In this document: positions 1 through 10,531 of the stretch, piece by piece
Position numbering within the stretch: the first letter of the stretch is position 1
Layout of the letters: every line of letters begins with the position of its first letter
Source: Paralithodes platypus
Taxonomy: Eukaryota; Arthropoda; Malacostraca; Decapoda; Lithodidae
Assembly (NCBI GenBank): GCA_032716605.1
Contig: CM064518.1
Coordinates: 44,359,665 to 44,423,664, forward strand
Direction: 5' to 3'
DNA length: 64,000 nucleotides
Position numbers and translations under genes: made by a program
The notes under the pieces: generated by a model
The model's input: only the letters and a program-made list of their open reading frames with translations
The model's database searches: none
Told to the model about the DNA's origin: nothing

Positions 1-13
1 ATATTTCTACATA

Positions 14-113
14 ATGTATAACCTATTCACATGTGTTATACTCTTCCCCCGCCCCCCCCACACACACACATTAACCCCACCACAACACACACACACACAC
101 ACACACCCACACA

Positions 114-152
<39 letters not shown>

Positions 153-1723
153 CCCATGCTCCTCGTGAAGATGCACATGAACTGATAAATAATCACTTCT
201 CTACCATATGCCAGACCCTCCCCAAACTAGACCGCACCAACCTCCCTGCCTTCCTTCCCCCCCCCCCCCCCCCCCCCCCAGTAACTGTTCAAGAATGTGA
301 AGTGGCCAAAAAGCTTTCCAGTTTCAAATAAAAAAGATCAACAACCCCAGTAGACCTACCCATGAAAATATACAAAACAAATTCGGTTGAATTTGCCACC
401 CCCCTTTGCTCGATAATTAATGCCTCCCTAAGGCAAAGTAAATGCCCTGCAGACTGGAAAACTTCATACGTCACTCCAATTCCCAAAACCCCCTCCCCAC
501 ATTCTCTTAATGAACTCAGACCAGTTGCCATAACGCCCATCCCTAGTCTAATCTGTGAGGGCTTTGTATTCACCTGGGCTTACTCACAAGTCCGTCACTT
601 AATAGATCCCCAACAGTTTGGCAACGTAAAATCCTCCTCCACCACTCACTGTCTTATTAGCTTCCTAGATTATATTTACACAAATCTTGAGAAGAGAAAG
701 ACTTCCCTCGCTCTTGCCTATATTGACTTTAGGAAAGCATTTGAGCTTGTTGACCACACCATCATCATCAACAAGGCCATAAAGTTGGAGCTACATCCTA
801 CCCTGGTTGCGTGGTTGACCGACTTCCTTAGTGACAGACGGCAAGCAGTGCGATATCAAGGCTTCATCTCCACCTTCCTAGACATCACATGTGGAGTCCC
901 ACAGGGCACAAAGATGGGGCCTCTATTGTTCCTCATCTTGATCAATGATACCCTAAAGGACACTCCATTCCACTGGAAGTACGTGGACGACTCGACAGTC
1001 GGCATTACTGTCGATAACACCTCCCCTAACTATGACCCCCTACAAGACATCCTCGACCGTCTTCAAGCCTGGACCACAGACAATCATGTGACCATCAATC
1101 ATGACAAGACAGTGGTCATGCACATCAACACCTCCGTTACCGACCTTCCTCCACCCACTGTCACAATTGGTCCTCATCCCCTTCAGCTTGTTGAGTCCAC
1201 CAAACTCCTCGGAATCACTGTGGACAACAAGCTGAACTGGAAGAAACATGTGTCTACCACAGTCAGGACCGCCACATACAAGTTGTTTATGCTAAGGCGG
1301 CTGAGATCCCTGGGGGCGCCGGAGAATGAGCTGAAGAATATATATAACATCTTCATACTCCCTAAGCTGACCTACGCCTCTCCCGCCTGGTCCTCCTCTC
1401 TAACCCTGACACAACAACGTCAATTGGAAAGAGTGCAGAGGAGGGCATGCAGGATCATCCTGGGTGGCACATACCCAGGGTACGAGGAAGCTCTCACCAC
1501 CCTTAGCATACCTGCACTTTCAACCCACCACTACAACACACTCAAGCAGTTTGCATCTAAGCTGCTTGTTCACTCACGACACAGAAACTTACTTCCACCA
1601 GACGCCCCTAGACCAACACGTGCAGCTCGTCACTTCAACACACTCCAACCAATACGGGCAAGAACTGACAGATACAAAAATAGTCCTATCCCAACCATTG
1701 TAAATATTATTAATAATGTGTAA
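14..1723 (+). pseudogene. Non-LTR retrotransposon reverse transcriptase, 5'-truncated, with an internal stop
   Basis: Residues from 362 onward show RT motifs: LRPVAITPIPS, YIDFRKAFELVDH (motif A), CGVPQGTKMGPLLF (motif B), YVDDSTV (motif C) and KLLGITVDNKLNW. They are followed by the C-terminal ERVQRRACRIILG region of CR1/jockey-like LINEs. The frame continues upstream to about 150 (DAHELINNHF) through a TAA at 329-331, so the copy has a nonsense mutation. A CA array and a C-run lie in the 5' part. Endonuclease and ORF1 are absent. Confidence 0.8.
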
Positions 1724-1990
1724 TGACGGCCTGTCACACCATATATACGCGCCCACCTTTAATAATGTATGCATAAGTGTGTGTGCGTGTGTGTATTAGA
1801 ATATATGTATGTATTTGCTTGAGTTTGTTTATGTATGTGTATATGTATATGTGCATTTATGTATGTACAGTATATGTGTATGTATGTGTGCGTATATGTG
1901 TATGTATGTATGCGTTAATTAACTATATGTATGTGTCTATAGTGTATACTGTTTGTGGTTCGAGGCTCGAGCCCGGCTGAGAGTATTCTA

Positions 1991-2071
<81 letters not shown>

Positions 2072-2815
2072 CACTAAAGAATGTCCCATATACTATAATT
2101 CCCCCCAGCTGTCTCTACTTATTTTATATCCTTCTTTTGTTCTCTACCGAGGATTACCTCCCATTGTCGTAGGCTTTACCTGACCCTACCTGTACGGACC
2201 CGTAGGCCGTTTCGCCTTTACCCTTTTCAAACTCCTCATTTGATCTCTTCCGACGTTTGACATTCCATTCTAATTGGCTTTACCTGACCTACAGTCCGTT
2301 GCCCCATTAACCCTTTTCCAATTCCCTCATTTAATCTCTCCCAAGGATTTAACTCCCATTATTAGCCTCACCTGACCCTACCAGAACAGTTTTTGTGTAT
2401 GTATGTTTGTTTGCATACGTGAGCGTTTATGTATACGGGCATGTGCACACTTACTGCATGTTCTTATGTTCTTATATATGTATGTATATATATGCGTATG
2501 CATGTGTGTACGTATGTGTATATATGTATGTTCTGTATATATATAAGTAAAATAAATGTGTACTGTATATGCACTGTAAATCACTTACTCTCATGGTTAA
2601 TTTATGATAATTTGTATTTTACACTAGCATAATTATTGTATTAATTTCTTGTTTTTAATGTAAAGTATATTATACTCACACATTGTAAACTGAGCTTACC
2701 ATTTTCATATCTGTACATCTCATGTTCATCCACTAAATTGTAAAATGTGTATTTTCAGCTCATGAGGCTGCCATTCTTTAATAAACCGTTTATTATTATT
2801 ATTATTATTATTACA
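1724..2815 (+). mobile_element. Probable 3' UTR and tail of the LINE, with embedded microsatellites
   Basis: After the RT stop come TATG/TG-rich tracts (1776-1945, 2396-2546) and a (CA)n array (1994-2068). Blocks repeating CTTTACCTGACC and ATTTAATCTCTCC follow (about 2130-2385). The end, CTTTAATAAACCG then (TTA)n at 2789-2812, resembles the microsatellite tail of CR1-like LINEs. The link to the RT is inference. Confidence 0.45.
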
Positions 2816-2820
2816 CACAC

Positions 2821-2965
2821 ACAGAGACAGCCGCGCAGCTGTCTGCAACCCAGCAGACATGGGTTCAAATCTCGCTCAGGTTGATGAAGGTTTTCTGAGA
2901 CATAGCCAGCGGTTACCATCTCCCTTGAGCAAGGAGGTGGGTCATTGTCATTGATGATAATGTCT
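2821..2965 (+). mobile_element. tRNA-derived SINE copy (family SINE-A)
   Basis: It contains a B-box-like GGGTTCAAATCTCGC, then a body with AGCCAGCGGTTACCATCTC. The body matches the reverse complement at 16212-16446, which shows these are two copies of one family. It directly follows the LINE tail. Confidence 0.6.
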
Positions 2966-3222
2966 AGGAAGCGGGACAATATGAGCCAAAAACTCAATTC
3001 CTGTCAAACTACAATTATTATGAATACAATTATGAATACGCTCTTATGTTTGTTTGTGTACTGCAATGAATAGCAAATGCTTAGGTATGATGATAGATAT
3101 GTATAGATATAGTAGATATGTATAGATATAGTAGATAGGGTAGCTAGTGTACCGTATAGGGTCTCTAGTGTACCGTTTTTGTTATAACGAAGTGTTTATT
3201 TTTCTACAGTGATGCTAGTCCC

Positions 3223-3497
3223 TTCATTATAGGTAGGTCATACATCGTAACCCCTAATACCTCTGTAACTCAAGAAGGGCTGGAGCAAATGGGCTGTAAA
3301 TGTCCGTGTCTATTCTCAGGCTGACCCTTCCCAAATGGCAGAAAGATGAGCTCGATTTATTTAGTCGTTTGTGAGTTATAAAAGTTAATGTTCAAGAGGT
3401 TTGGCCTACTTATTTGGAACAGGGCATAGCTTTGGATTTATGTGTTACAGAGGATAGGGGTCTCGATGTTTGGCCTACTAAGAATGAACGGACTATA
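3223..3497. mobile_element. MITE M3 copy plus an extra half copy
   Basis: The 3' end reads GGCCTACTTATTTGGAACAG, and the core contains CCTCTGTAACTCAAGAAGG and the inner CTTCCCAAATGGCAGAA. From 3431 a second 3' half (TGTGTTACAGAGGATAG) ends AACGGACTATAG, joining two end variants of the family. Confidence 0.6.
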
Positions 3498-3498
3498 G

Positions 3499-3718
3499 TT
3501 AACCCCTTCTGTGCCGGCAACGTCTTTTTATATCTTAGTCTGGCTACTTGTAGACGATTTTATTCAGTTAAAAAGAGGGCCTCCAGCAATTAACAGGCTT
3601 TGAACTATCTCACTTAACCCTTTTTACTACCACTTATATCCTTCCTAAACTACACAAAATCGTCTAAATATAGCAAGAATACAATTACAAAGACGTCGCC
3701 GGTACAGAACTCGTAAAA
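3499..3718. mobile_element. MITE M2a copy (TTAACCCC ends)
   Basis: Starts TTAACCCCTTCTGTGCCGGC and ends near GACGTCGCCGGTACAGAA, so the ends are inverted repeats. The inside is a near-palindrome with two AAATCGTCTA-type motifs. The right TTAA is degraded. Confidence 0.65.
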
Positions 3719-3916
3719 CTAACGGAACGAACGGCTTCAAATCTCCAAATTAATATGCTAAACACGAGAGAGAAGGGGGTTAAAAAAAGTGAGGACTACC
3801 CCCTTAAATAGGAAACGTCTGGGAAGGAGTTTTTATTAGCCAAGGGGACAAACTAAAATGTTCATAAAATGGGAAAAAACGAGCAAAATCCTCAATAACG
3901 ATTACTCAATATATCC

Positions 3917-4133
3917 TACTATAGTTTATTCGCTGCAAGTAAGCGAAAAATCATGACCTCTAACCTCGGTAACTAAAAAACGACTAGAGTAATCGAGCTA
4001 ATATTTCTACCATTTGGGAAGAGTCAGTCACGGAAAATTTGTCGAAATTTACAGTCAATTTGCTCTAGCCCTTTTTTGAGTTACAGAGGTTAGAGGTCAT
4101 GATTTCTCGCCTACTTCCAGCGAATAGACTATA
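3917..4133. mobile_element. MITE M3 copy, long inverted repeats
   Basis: Ends CTATAGTTTATTCGCTG and CAGCGAATAGACTATAG. The inverted arms continue through ATCATGACCTCTAACCTC for about 55 bp, with a short unique centre. Confidence 0.75.
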
Positions 4134-4151
4134 GCCCCCATGACGTCTGCT

Positions 4152-4380
4152 CTATACTCTGTTTCTTTTCAACTGGCGGTAAATTGCAAAGTTGCCATTA
4201 AGATTTCTCGGTTATTTGGTTGATTGTGTAGTGAAATATGGGGCTAATTATATATAAAACAAATCTAAATATGGTGCAGAGACATGGTAGTTTCATATTT
4301 GTCCATTAAGTATCGATACATTAACTTCTAAGGGATTCAATTTGTTGACAGCTGAAAAGAAATATAACGGGTTGAAACTA
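4152..4380. mobile_element. MITE M7 copy
   Basis: Ends CTGTTTCTTTTCAACTG and CAGCTGAAAAGAAATA are inverted. Related copies lie at 42852-43066 and 48832-48984. Confidence 0.55.
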
Positions 4381-4488
4381 ATCATTAACTTGGCTGTAAA
4401 CTCCGAGTAATTATGATCCTTTATGATGTATGGGGTACACAGTATAGGTGTTCCCGGAATGGTGGAGTGTGCAGTGGATAGATAAATA

Positions 4489-4510
4489 GATGGATGGATA
4501 GATGGATAGC

Positions 4511-4556
<46 letters not shown>
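4489..4556 (+). repeat. (GATA)n microsatellite
   Basis: Uninterrupted TAGA/GATA units. Confidence 0.95.
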
Positions 4557-4557
<1 letters not shown>

Positions 4558-4627
4558 GCAAATAAGTAAATAGATAAGTAGATATGATAGATAGACTTAC
4601 ATATATTTACATATATTTACATATATT

Positions 4628-4710
4628 TACATAGATACACTGGCCACACAGACCTTACGATCCAAACGAGTTGGTCAGGACTTAATTCTAGTAAAGGGAG
4701 AGAGAGAGAG
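4628..4710 (+). repeat. Dispersed repeat with GA tail (ACTGGCCACACAG family)
   Basis: ACTGGCCACACAGACCTTAC and GATCCAAACGAG, followed by a (GA)n tail. Matches lie at 6610-6735 (minus) and 7025-7195 (plus); more diverged ones are at 27340-27425 (minus) and 54575-54660 (plus). Confidence 0.6.
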
Positions 4711-4852
4711 AGTTATGTACCATCACTCATCGACATAATCACCAGACTTCGCTATGATCACAACATCTAACCCGATATGTTGCAGTATTTTGGTATACTA
4801 TTTACAAGATTTACTAGTAGTAGTACATGTGATAAGTAAGAGAAAAATAACC

Positions 4853-6466
4853 TGGGTGAGTAGCATTTGTAGTAGTAGTGGCAGTAATAGTAGTAACAGT
4901 AGTAAAGTAAGATAAAAGTAGCCTGGGGAGTATTAGTATTAGTAGAAGTAGTAGCAGTAGTAGAGTAACCTGGGGAGTAGTAGTAGTAGTAGAGTAAGAT
5001 AAAAGTAGCCTGGGAAGTAGTAGTATTAATAGTAGAGTAAGATAAAAGTAGCCGGGGGAGTATTAGTATTAGTAGAAGTAGTAGCAGTAGTAGAGTAAGA
5101 TAAAAGTAACCTAGGGAGTAGTAGTAGTAGAGTAAGATAAAAGTAGCCTGGGGAGTAGCAGTAGTAGAGTAAGATAAAAGTAACCTGGGGAGTAGTAGTA
5201 GAGTAAGATAAAAGTAGCCTGGGGAGTAGCAGTAGTAGAGTAAGATAAAAGTAACCTGGGGAGTAGTAGTAGTAGAGTAAGATAAAAGTAGTGGAGTAGT
5301 TAGTAGAGTAAGATAAAAGTAACCTGGGGAGTAGTAGTAGTAGAGTAAGATAAAAGTAACCTGGGGAGTAGTAGTAGTAGAGTAAGATAAAAGTAACCTG
5401 GGGAGTAGTAGTAGTAGAGTAAGATAAAAGTAGCCTGGGGAGTAGTAGTATTAATAGTAGAGTAAGATAAAAGTAGCCTGGGGAGTATTAGTAGAAGTAG
5501 TAGCAGTAGTAGAGTAAGATAAAAGTAACCTGGGGAGTAGTAGTAGTAGAGTAAGATAAAAGTAGCCTGGGGAGTAGTTGTAGTAGTAGTAGAGTAATAT
5601 AAAAGTAGCCTGGGGAGTATTAGTAGAAGTAGTAGCAGTAGTAGAGTAAGATAAAAGTAGCCTGGGGAGTAGTAGTAGTAGAGTAAGAGGAAGGTAACCC
5701 TGGGGAGTAATAGTAGTAGAGTAAGAGGAACCTGGGGAGTAGTAGTAGTAGAGTAAGATAAAAGTAGCCTGGGGAGTAGTAGTATTAATAGTAGAGTAAG
5801 ATAAAAGTAGCCTGGGGAGTATTAGTAGAAGTAGTAGCAGTAGTAGAGTAAGATAAAAGTAACCTGGGGAGTAGTAGTAGTAGAGTAAGATAAAAGTAGC
5901 CTGGGGAGTAGTTGTAGTAGTAGTAGAGTAATATAAAAGTAGCCTGGGGAGTATTAGTATTAGTAGAAGTAGTAGCAGTAGTAGAGTAAGATAAAAGTAG
6001 CCTGGGGAGTAGTAGTAGTAGAGTAAGATAAAAGTAGCCTGGGGAGTATTAGTATTAGTAGAAGTAGTAGCAGTAGTAGAGTAATATAAAAGTAGCCTGG
6101 GGAGTATTAGTATTAGTAGTAGTAGCAGTAGTAGAGTAAGATAAAAGTAGCCTGGGGAGTAGTAGTAGTAGAGTAAGATAAAAGTAGCCTGGGGAGTATT
6201 AGTATTAGTAGAAGTAGTAGTAGTAGAGTAAGATAAAAGTAGCCTGGGGAGTATTAGTATTAGTAGAAGTAGTAGCAGTAGTAGAGTAAGATAAAAGTAG
6301 CCTGGGGAGTAGTAGTAGTAGAGTAAGATAAAAGTAGCCTGGGGAGTATTAGTATTAGTAGAAGTAGTAGCAGTAGTAGATAAAAGTAGCCTGGGGAGTA
6401 TTAGTATTAGTAGAAGTAGTAGCAGTAGTAGAGTAAGATAAAAGTAGCCTGGGGAGTAATAGTAGT
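4853..6466 (+). repeat. 1.6 kb minisatellite (GCCTGGGGAGTAGTAG units)
   Basis: Units of about 36-60 bp have the core AGTAAGATAAAAGTAGCCTG and GGGGAGTAGTAGTAGTAGAG, with variable numbers of AGT/GTA trinucleotides. A 356-codon minus-strand frame across it (5451-6521) is only translated repeat. Confidence 0.95.
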
Positions 6467-6562
6467 AGTAAAAAGGAGGGAAGAAGGGTGGGAGGGAGTG
6501 GGGGGTGGAGGAGAGCAACACATGTACATTTATTGATTGAGAGCAGCTAGTATACCGCAGTG

Positions 6563-6566
<4 letters not shown>

Positions 6567-6607
<41 letters not shown>
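6567..6607 (+). repeat. (TC)n microsatellite
   Basis: Pure CT run that forms the tail of the minus-strand ACTGGCCACACAG repeat copy at 6610-6735. Confidence 0.95.
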
Positions 6608-6611
<4 letters not shown>

Positions 6612-6791
6612 CTATCCTTTCCTTCAACTTTCCTTTTCTATCGGGTATGCCATCTCTACTAGAATTAAGTCTTGACCACCTCGTTTGGATCGTAAGGTCT
6701 GTGTGGCCAGTGTATCTATGTAAATCTCTCTCTCTATTGTTTGTTTAACCTTCCTTTATTTTGCTCTCCTTCGCTTTCCTTTTTTTGATGT

Positions 6792-6792
<1 letters not shown>

Positions 6793-6844
<52 letters not shown>
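6793..6844 (+). repeat. (TC)n microsatellite
   Basis: Pure CT run immediately before MITE M2b at 6849. Confidence 0.95.
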
Positions 6845-6847
<3 letters not shown>

Positions 6848-6848
6848 G

Positions 6849-7160
6849 TTAACCCCATCAACATCAGGCAGCCTTTATACTTTTGATTCTGGCTAAAAAT
6901 GGGATGATTTTAGGCAGTTTAAGAGGGACCTAAGTTATCAAGAGGGTCTGTGGACCCAGTATTTATCCACTGGAGTCGTACAGGTAGATTATAAACTCAA
7001 GAAAATCGTCTATTGGTAAGCAGAGTACATAGAGACACTGGCCACACAGACCTTACGATCCAAACAAACGAGGTGGTCAGGACTTAATTCTATTAGAGAT
7101 GGCATATCCGATAGAAAAGGAAAGTTGAAGGAAAGGATAGAAAAGAATATAAAATAGGAG

Positions 7161-7192
<32 letters not shown>

Positions 7193-7231
7193 TGTAGGAT
7201 GACAAATACGTAATGGTGGTGAAGGGGTTAA
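6849..7231. mobile_element. MITE M2b copy interrupted by a GA-tailed repeat
   Basis: TTAACCCCATCAACA at the left and GTGGTGAAGGGGTTAA at the right are the M2b ends. About 170 bp (7025-7195) of the ACTGGCCACACAG repeat with its GATA/GA tail lies in the middle. Removing it gives an element of normal length. Confidence 0.65.
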
Positions 7232-7364
7232 TTAAGGGGAGAAGGACTATTTTTCTGGAACCCCATCTCCCTCATATTTTTCAGATTTTAAGATGTTTGC
7301 CCCATTAGTATGTCGATTTTAAGACCTTTCGACCCATTTCTTTATCAATAATAAGACATTGTGA
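7232..7364 (+). mobile_element. MITE M1 fragment
   Basis: TTAAGGGGAGAAGG start and TTAAGACCTTTCGACCCAT core. It is truncated on the right and abuts the M2b right end as GGTTAATTAAGG. Confidence 0.7.
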
Positions 7365-7430
7365 CAGGGATCTGCCTTGTGTGGGCCGATCGGCTTTTTG
7401 CATACTCCCATTTTCTTATGTTCTTATGTT

Positions 7431-7640
7431 CAGAGCTCTCTCAGTGCATACTCCTTCCCTTGCTGCGAGTGCGAGGCATCTGCCTTTCAACACAGTCACA
7501 CTCCTATTCTGTCCAGCTCTCCAACCCAAGAATTAGCAAGTCTTTCTTCTACACAAGTGAACTCTGGAACTCTCTCCCTCAATCAATCTTTCCATCATCC
7601 TATTACTTAGACTGCTTTAACCCCTTATTGGCGGCGCTCG
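7431..7640 (+). pseudogene. LINE 3' coding fragment
   Basis: The translation contains FFYTSELWNSLPQSIFPSS, the conserved C-terminal motif of jockey/CR1-type ORF2. No RT core is left here. The preceding 7370-7430 contains TTTTCTTATGTTCTTATG, a motif also seen near 2461. Confidence 0.55.
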
Positions 7641-7969
7641 ACTTAAGTCGTGCACCAATTTGAAGCAAGTTAGGAGCATTATTAAGGCTTTTAAAGGGTT
7701 AAAATCGAGTGCAAATGGCCGGGAGCACAGCAGGCCAGACAGCCGACTCCCAGGGCTTACCGCCGCCCATTAACTCATGTTCCCTGTGTTCTCGAGAGGC
7801 CGGCAGTGTAGCCAGTAATGAGCATAGCTGGGAAAAATATACCGATATATGCTAAACTCCCATGTTCGTGGCATCACTGCAAGAGAACCACTACGTAGCT
7901 CGTTCTGATCTCATTTTGAAGCTTTTAGCGCCTAGTTTTTTGCTAAATAATTTGTTTTTCATGCAGATT

Positions 7970-8335
7970 TTTTTTTTTTTTTTTTTCTATATTCCAACTT
8001 ACTTCCTCTCGGGCATAGGCTGAGAGCCTTAACATTCACTACTTTACAATGAACAGTGAAGCCCGTGAGGTCTTGTTCCAGTGCTTGATTTATCATGCAG
8101 GAGGGCCTGAATATGCCCAAATGAGCCCAAAACACCCCGCTAGACAAGGGTTAAACTGCAGGTGTCCAGGCATTTTGACCCCAACATCCCTTGAATTTGG
8201 CTCTGTCACTCTTTTGGCATTGGAGGAGACACTCGTTACAGACAAACTGCCTTTTGTCTCATTCATAAATAGAATGTTACAGTTATTCGGTAGGTCAGCC
8301 TCGGGACCAAGCCACCATGACAAGATCACAAAATA
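7970..8335 (+). repeat. Dispersed repeat, first part shared with 26680-26790
   Basis: About 110 bp (TATATTCCAACTTACTTCC, CATAGGCTGAGAGCCT, GTGAGGTCTTGTTCCAG) match the later copy. A 95-codon frame (8049-8336) spans it but is not supported as a gene. Confidence 0.5.
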
Positions 8336-8496
8336 AGACATTTAGCCTTAATTTATGAAAAGGAGTTAGGCGTTGCATACCACTTAACGTAGGTGAGCAT
8401 TGTTGCCTACCACTGGTTAAGTGTTGCCAACCAGCCAACTCAGTAGACGTTACCACCGAGCTCAAGACGAAGAAGAAAAACCTGCGGGGTCTACCT

Positions 8497-8910
8497 TAGC
8501 GTACCAGCGACGTTTTGAATTTTATTCTAGCTATGTTCAAACGATTTTATGCAGTTTAACCCCTTCAGCCCCATGACGCCTTTTTATCTTGGATTCTAGC
8601 TAAAATTAGATAATTATAGGCAGTTTAAGAAGGACCTATGCTACTAATAGGGTTTATTGAGATTGTATATGCCCATTTGAGTCGTAGAGGTAGATTGTAA
8701 ACTAAAGAAAATCGTCTAATGGTAACCAGAACATGATGAAAATTACGTCATGGTGGTGAAATGGTTAAGAAAGATCTGTGGTAGTAAAAAGGGTTAAGCG
8801 AGATAGTTCAAAGCCTGTTAATTGTTGGAGGCCCTTTGTAAATTGAATAAAATCGTCTAATAATAGCCAGAAGAAAGTTTAAAAGACGTCGCCGGTACAG
8901 AAGGGGTTAA
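8497..8910. mobile_element. MITE M2a copy containing a nested M2b
   Basis: The outer element runs from GCGTACCAGCGACG to CGCCGGTACAGAAGGGGTTAA. It is split at 8555-8768 by M2b. Joining the outer halves at a single TTAA restores the M2a order seen at 19253-19472. Confidence 0.75.
8555..8768. mobile_element. MITE M2b nested in M2a, flanked by TTAA on both sides
   Basis: TTAACCCCTTCAGCCCCATG at the left and CATGGTGGTGAAATGGTTAA at the right. The host element has one TTAA at this site, so TTAA was duplicated on insertion. Confidence 0.8.
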
Positions 8911-9264
8911 AGAATAGACACTGCCCTATTACCTATCTCTCCCGGAAATAATTTGCTGTTTCATAATAACGTTAGTCCTTGTTATCTTATTTTAACATTT
9001 CCACATTGCTGTCTGATTGTATTGTTATGTTACTGTCTTTCTTGTCTTTTATCTTATAAACAACTTATGGAAACTGTAATACGTGTTTCCTGTCCTAGTC
9101 TAATTACCTTCATTAGCGTTGAAACTCCTAACATTATAAACAATACTGCAAATCTCATAGGTAAGCAACATAAAGAAACCATCGTCTGCAAATCGAATAC
9201 AAAATTTTATTTAAAATTATTATATTTGGGAAGTAGACAAGACGGTAACGTACTTAGAAAATCA

Positions 9265-9492
9265 CCAATTGACCACTTGCGAGTTTCAGGCTATAAGGAA
9301 GTTGGAGCGGTAAACATATATATTAAACAGAAATGCAATAATAATGGAGGTCTCTGATGGATAAATGGTATGTTGAATTGGGTTTTATGTATTTATATAT
9401 GTACTACGAAAGTATTTTAGCTGTAAATTGTGTGAAATATTGTTGTTTTCAGCTCCAACGTACTTATAGAACGAAACTCGCAAGTCGGCAAT
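9265..9492. mobile_element. MITE M4 copy
   Basis: Inverted ends AATTGACCACTTGCGAG and CTCGCAAGTCGGCAATTG, with GCTATAAGGAAGTTGGAGC as the inner arm. A central AT-rich part contains TTGAATTGGGTTTTATG, also found at 58735. Confidence 0.7.
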
Positions 9493-9715
9493 TGACCATT
9501 TGCGAGTTTCGGGCTATAAGGAAGGTGATTTTTTTTTGCATTATTATTTAGCAGAATTAGCAGCAAAATACGGGTGTAGTGCCAATATATACATAAATTC
9601 AAATTCAACAATCTTCCTAACAATCAAAATCTCACATAGCGCTTGTAGCTCTTCTTAATATCAATGTTTGATGCTCCAACTTCCTTATAACCCGAAACTC
9701 GTAAGTGAAACTCGT
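9489..9715. mobile_element. Second MITE M4 copy, head to tail with the first
   Basis: Begins AATTGACCATTTGCGAG right at the end of the previous copy and ends CGAAACTCGTAAGTG. The centre is diverged. The two copies may share their target site. Confidence 0.6.
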
Positions 9716-10531
9716 AAGTGATCGTAAGTGATTACTGATATCTGTATTACAACTCAAAGAATTCCAATTACTGAATTTAAATCGCCGAGCCCTTATCTTG
9801 TAAATTTTCTGTCTTTGGATGATCTCCAAAACAATAAAATAATATAAGATAATTGACAATTAAACATAAATATATAAATAAATATACACTAAGTATGCTG
9901 ATAATTTTTTCTTTTTAGGTAGATGTATGTGATTTATTTTTATTTTTTTTCCCTGTTCGGGCTCTGTCTTGAGTTGGCCACTCCCAGCTATGGATTATGT
10001 GCCTGAGTTACTGTATAGATAGAAAAATAGATGCTGATCAAATATGCGCTGGTTAGTTTTAATATTTGAGTTTCCCATATAAGTATCGTTTTCTTAAATA
10101 ACGATTTCATAGAAAACTAATTTAATATGAGTAACGCAAGAATATTAGATATATATTTTCCAATAATTTAATTTTTTATCATTTATTTGAAACAATTGCA
10201 ATAAAAAATAGCCTATTATTTACTGACACAATTTATAATGTGAAATAAAACTCAAAAGTTACTTGATATGAAGCAACATAATAACACATAGTATGTGGAT
10301 ATTTTAGTATAGTTTGGAGCGCTCTAGGAAGGGAGTGTATTAGTATTGTTCTGCGAGGTCGTTGATCAACTTGTGTTTTGTGTCTCGTCCGTGATTTGTT
10401 AGACGTGTTCGATTAATTTGTCTAAACATTATCATAGGAATATTTGTAAAAAGGAATTGTGAATTGTGAACTATTAATTAACAAGTTATTTATATTAATT
10501 ATCCATAAACGCACTTGTTAATAATTTAAAT
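9716..10531. other. AT-rich intergenic stretch upstream of the 859-aa ORF
   Basis: I see no gene here. TCGGGCTCTGTCTTGAGTTG at 9958-9977 is a fragment of the LINE 3' UTR found at 30100 and 13945. The 200 bp before the ATG are AT-rich, with no clear TATA/Inr/DPE set. Confidence 0.5.

Noticed and set aside
5451..6521. 356-codon minus-strand frame rich in Leu, Tyr and Thr
   Set aside because: It is the translation of the GTAGCCTGGGGAGTAGTAG minisatellite. Openness follows from unit lengths mostly divisible by three; there is no unique sequence in it.
7959..8341. 95- and 82-codon frames over the dispersed repeat
   Set aside because: No motif, and part of the sequence is repeated at 26.7 kb without the frame.
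10300..10531. Inr plus DPE promoter for the 859-aa ORF (GATCAACTTG and AGACGTG)
   Set aside because: The spacing is +34 rather than the usual +28 and there is no other support.
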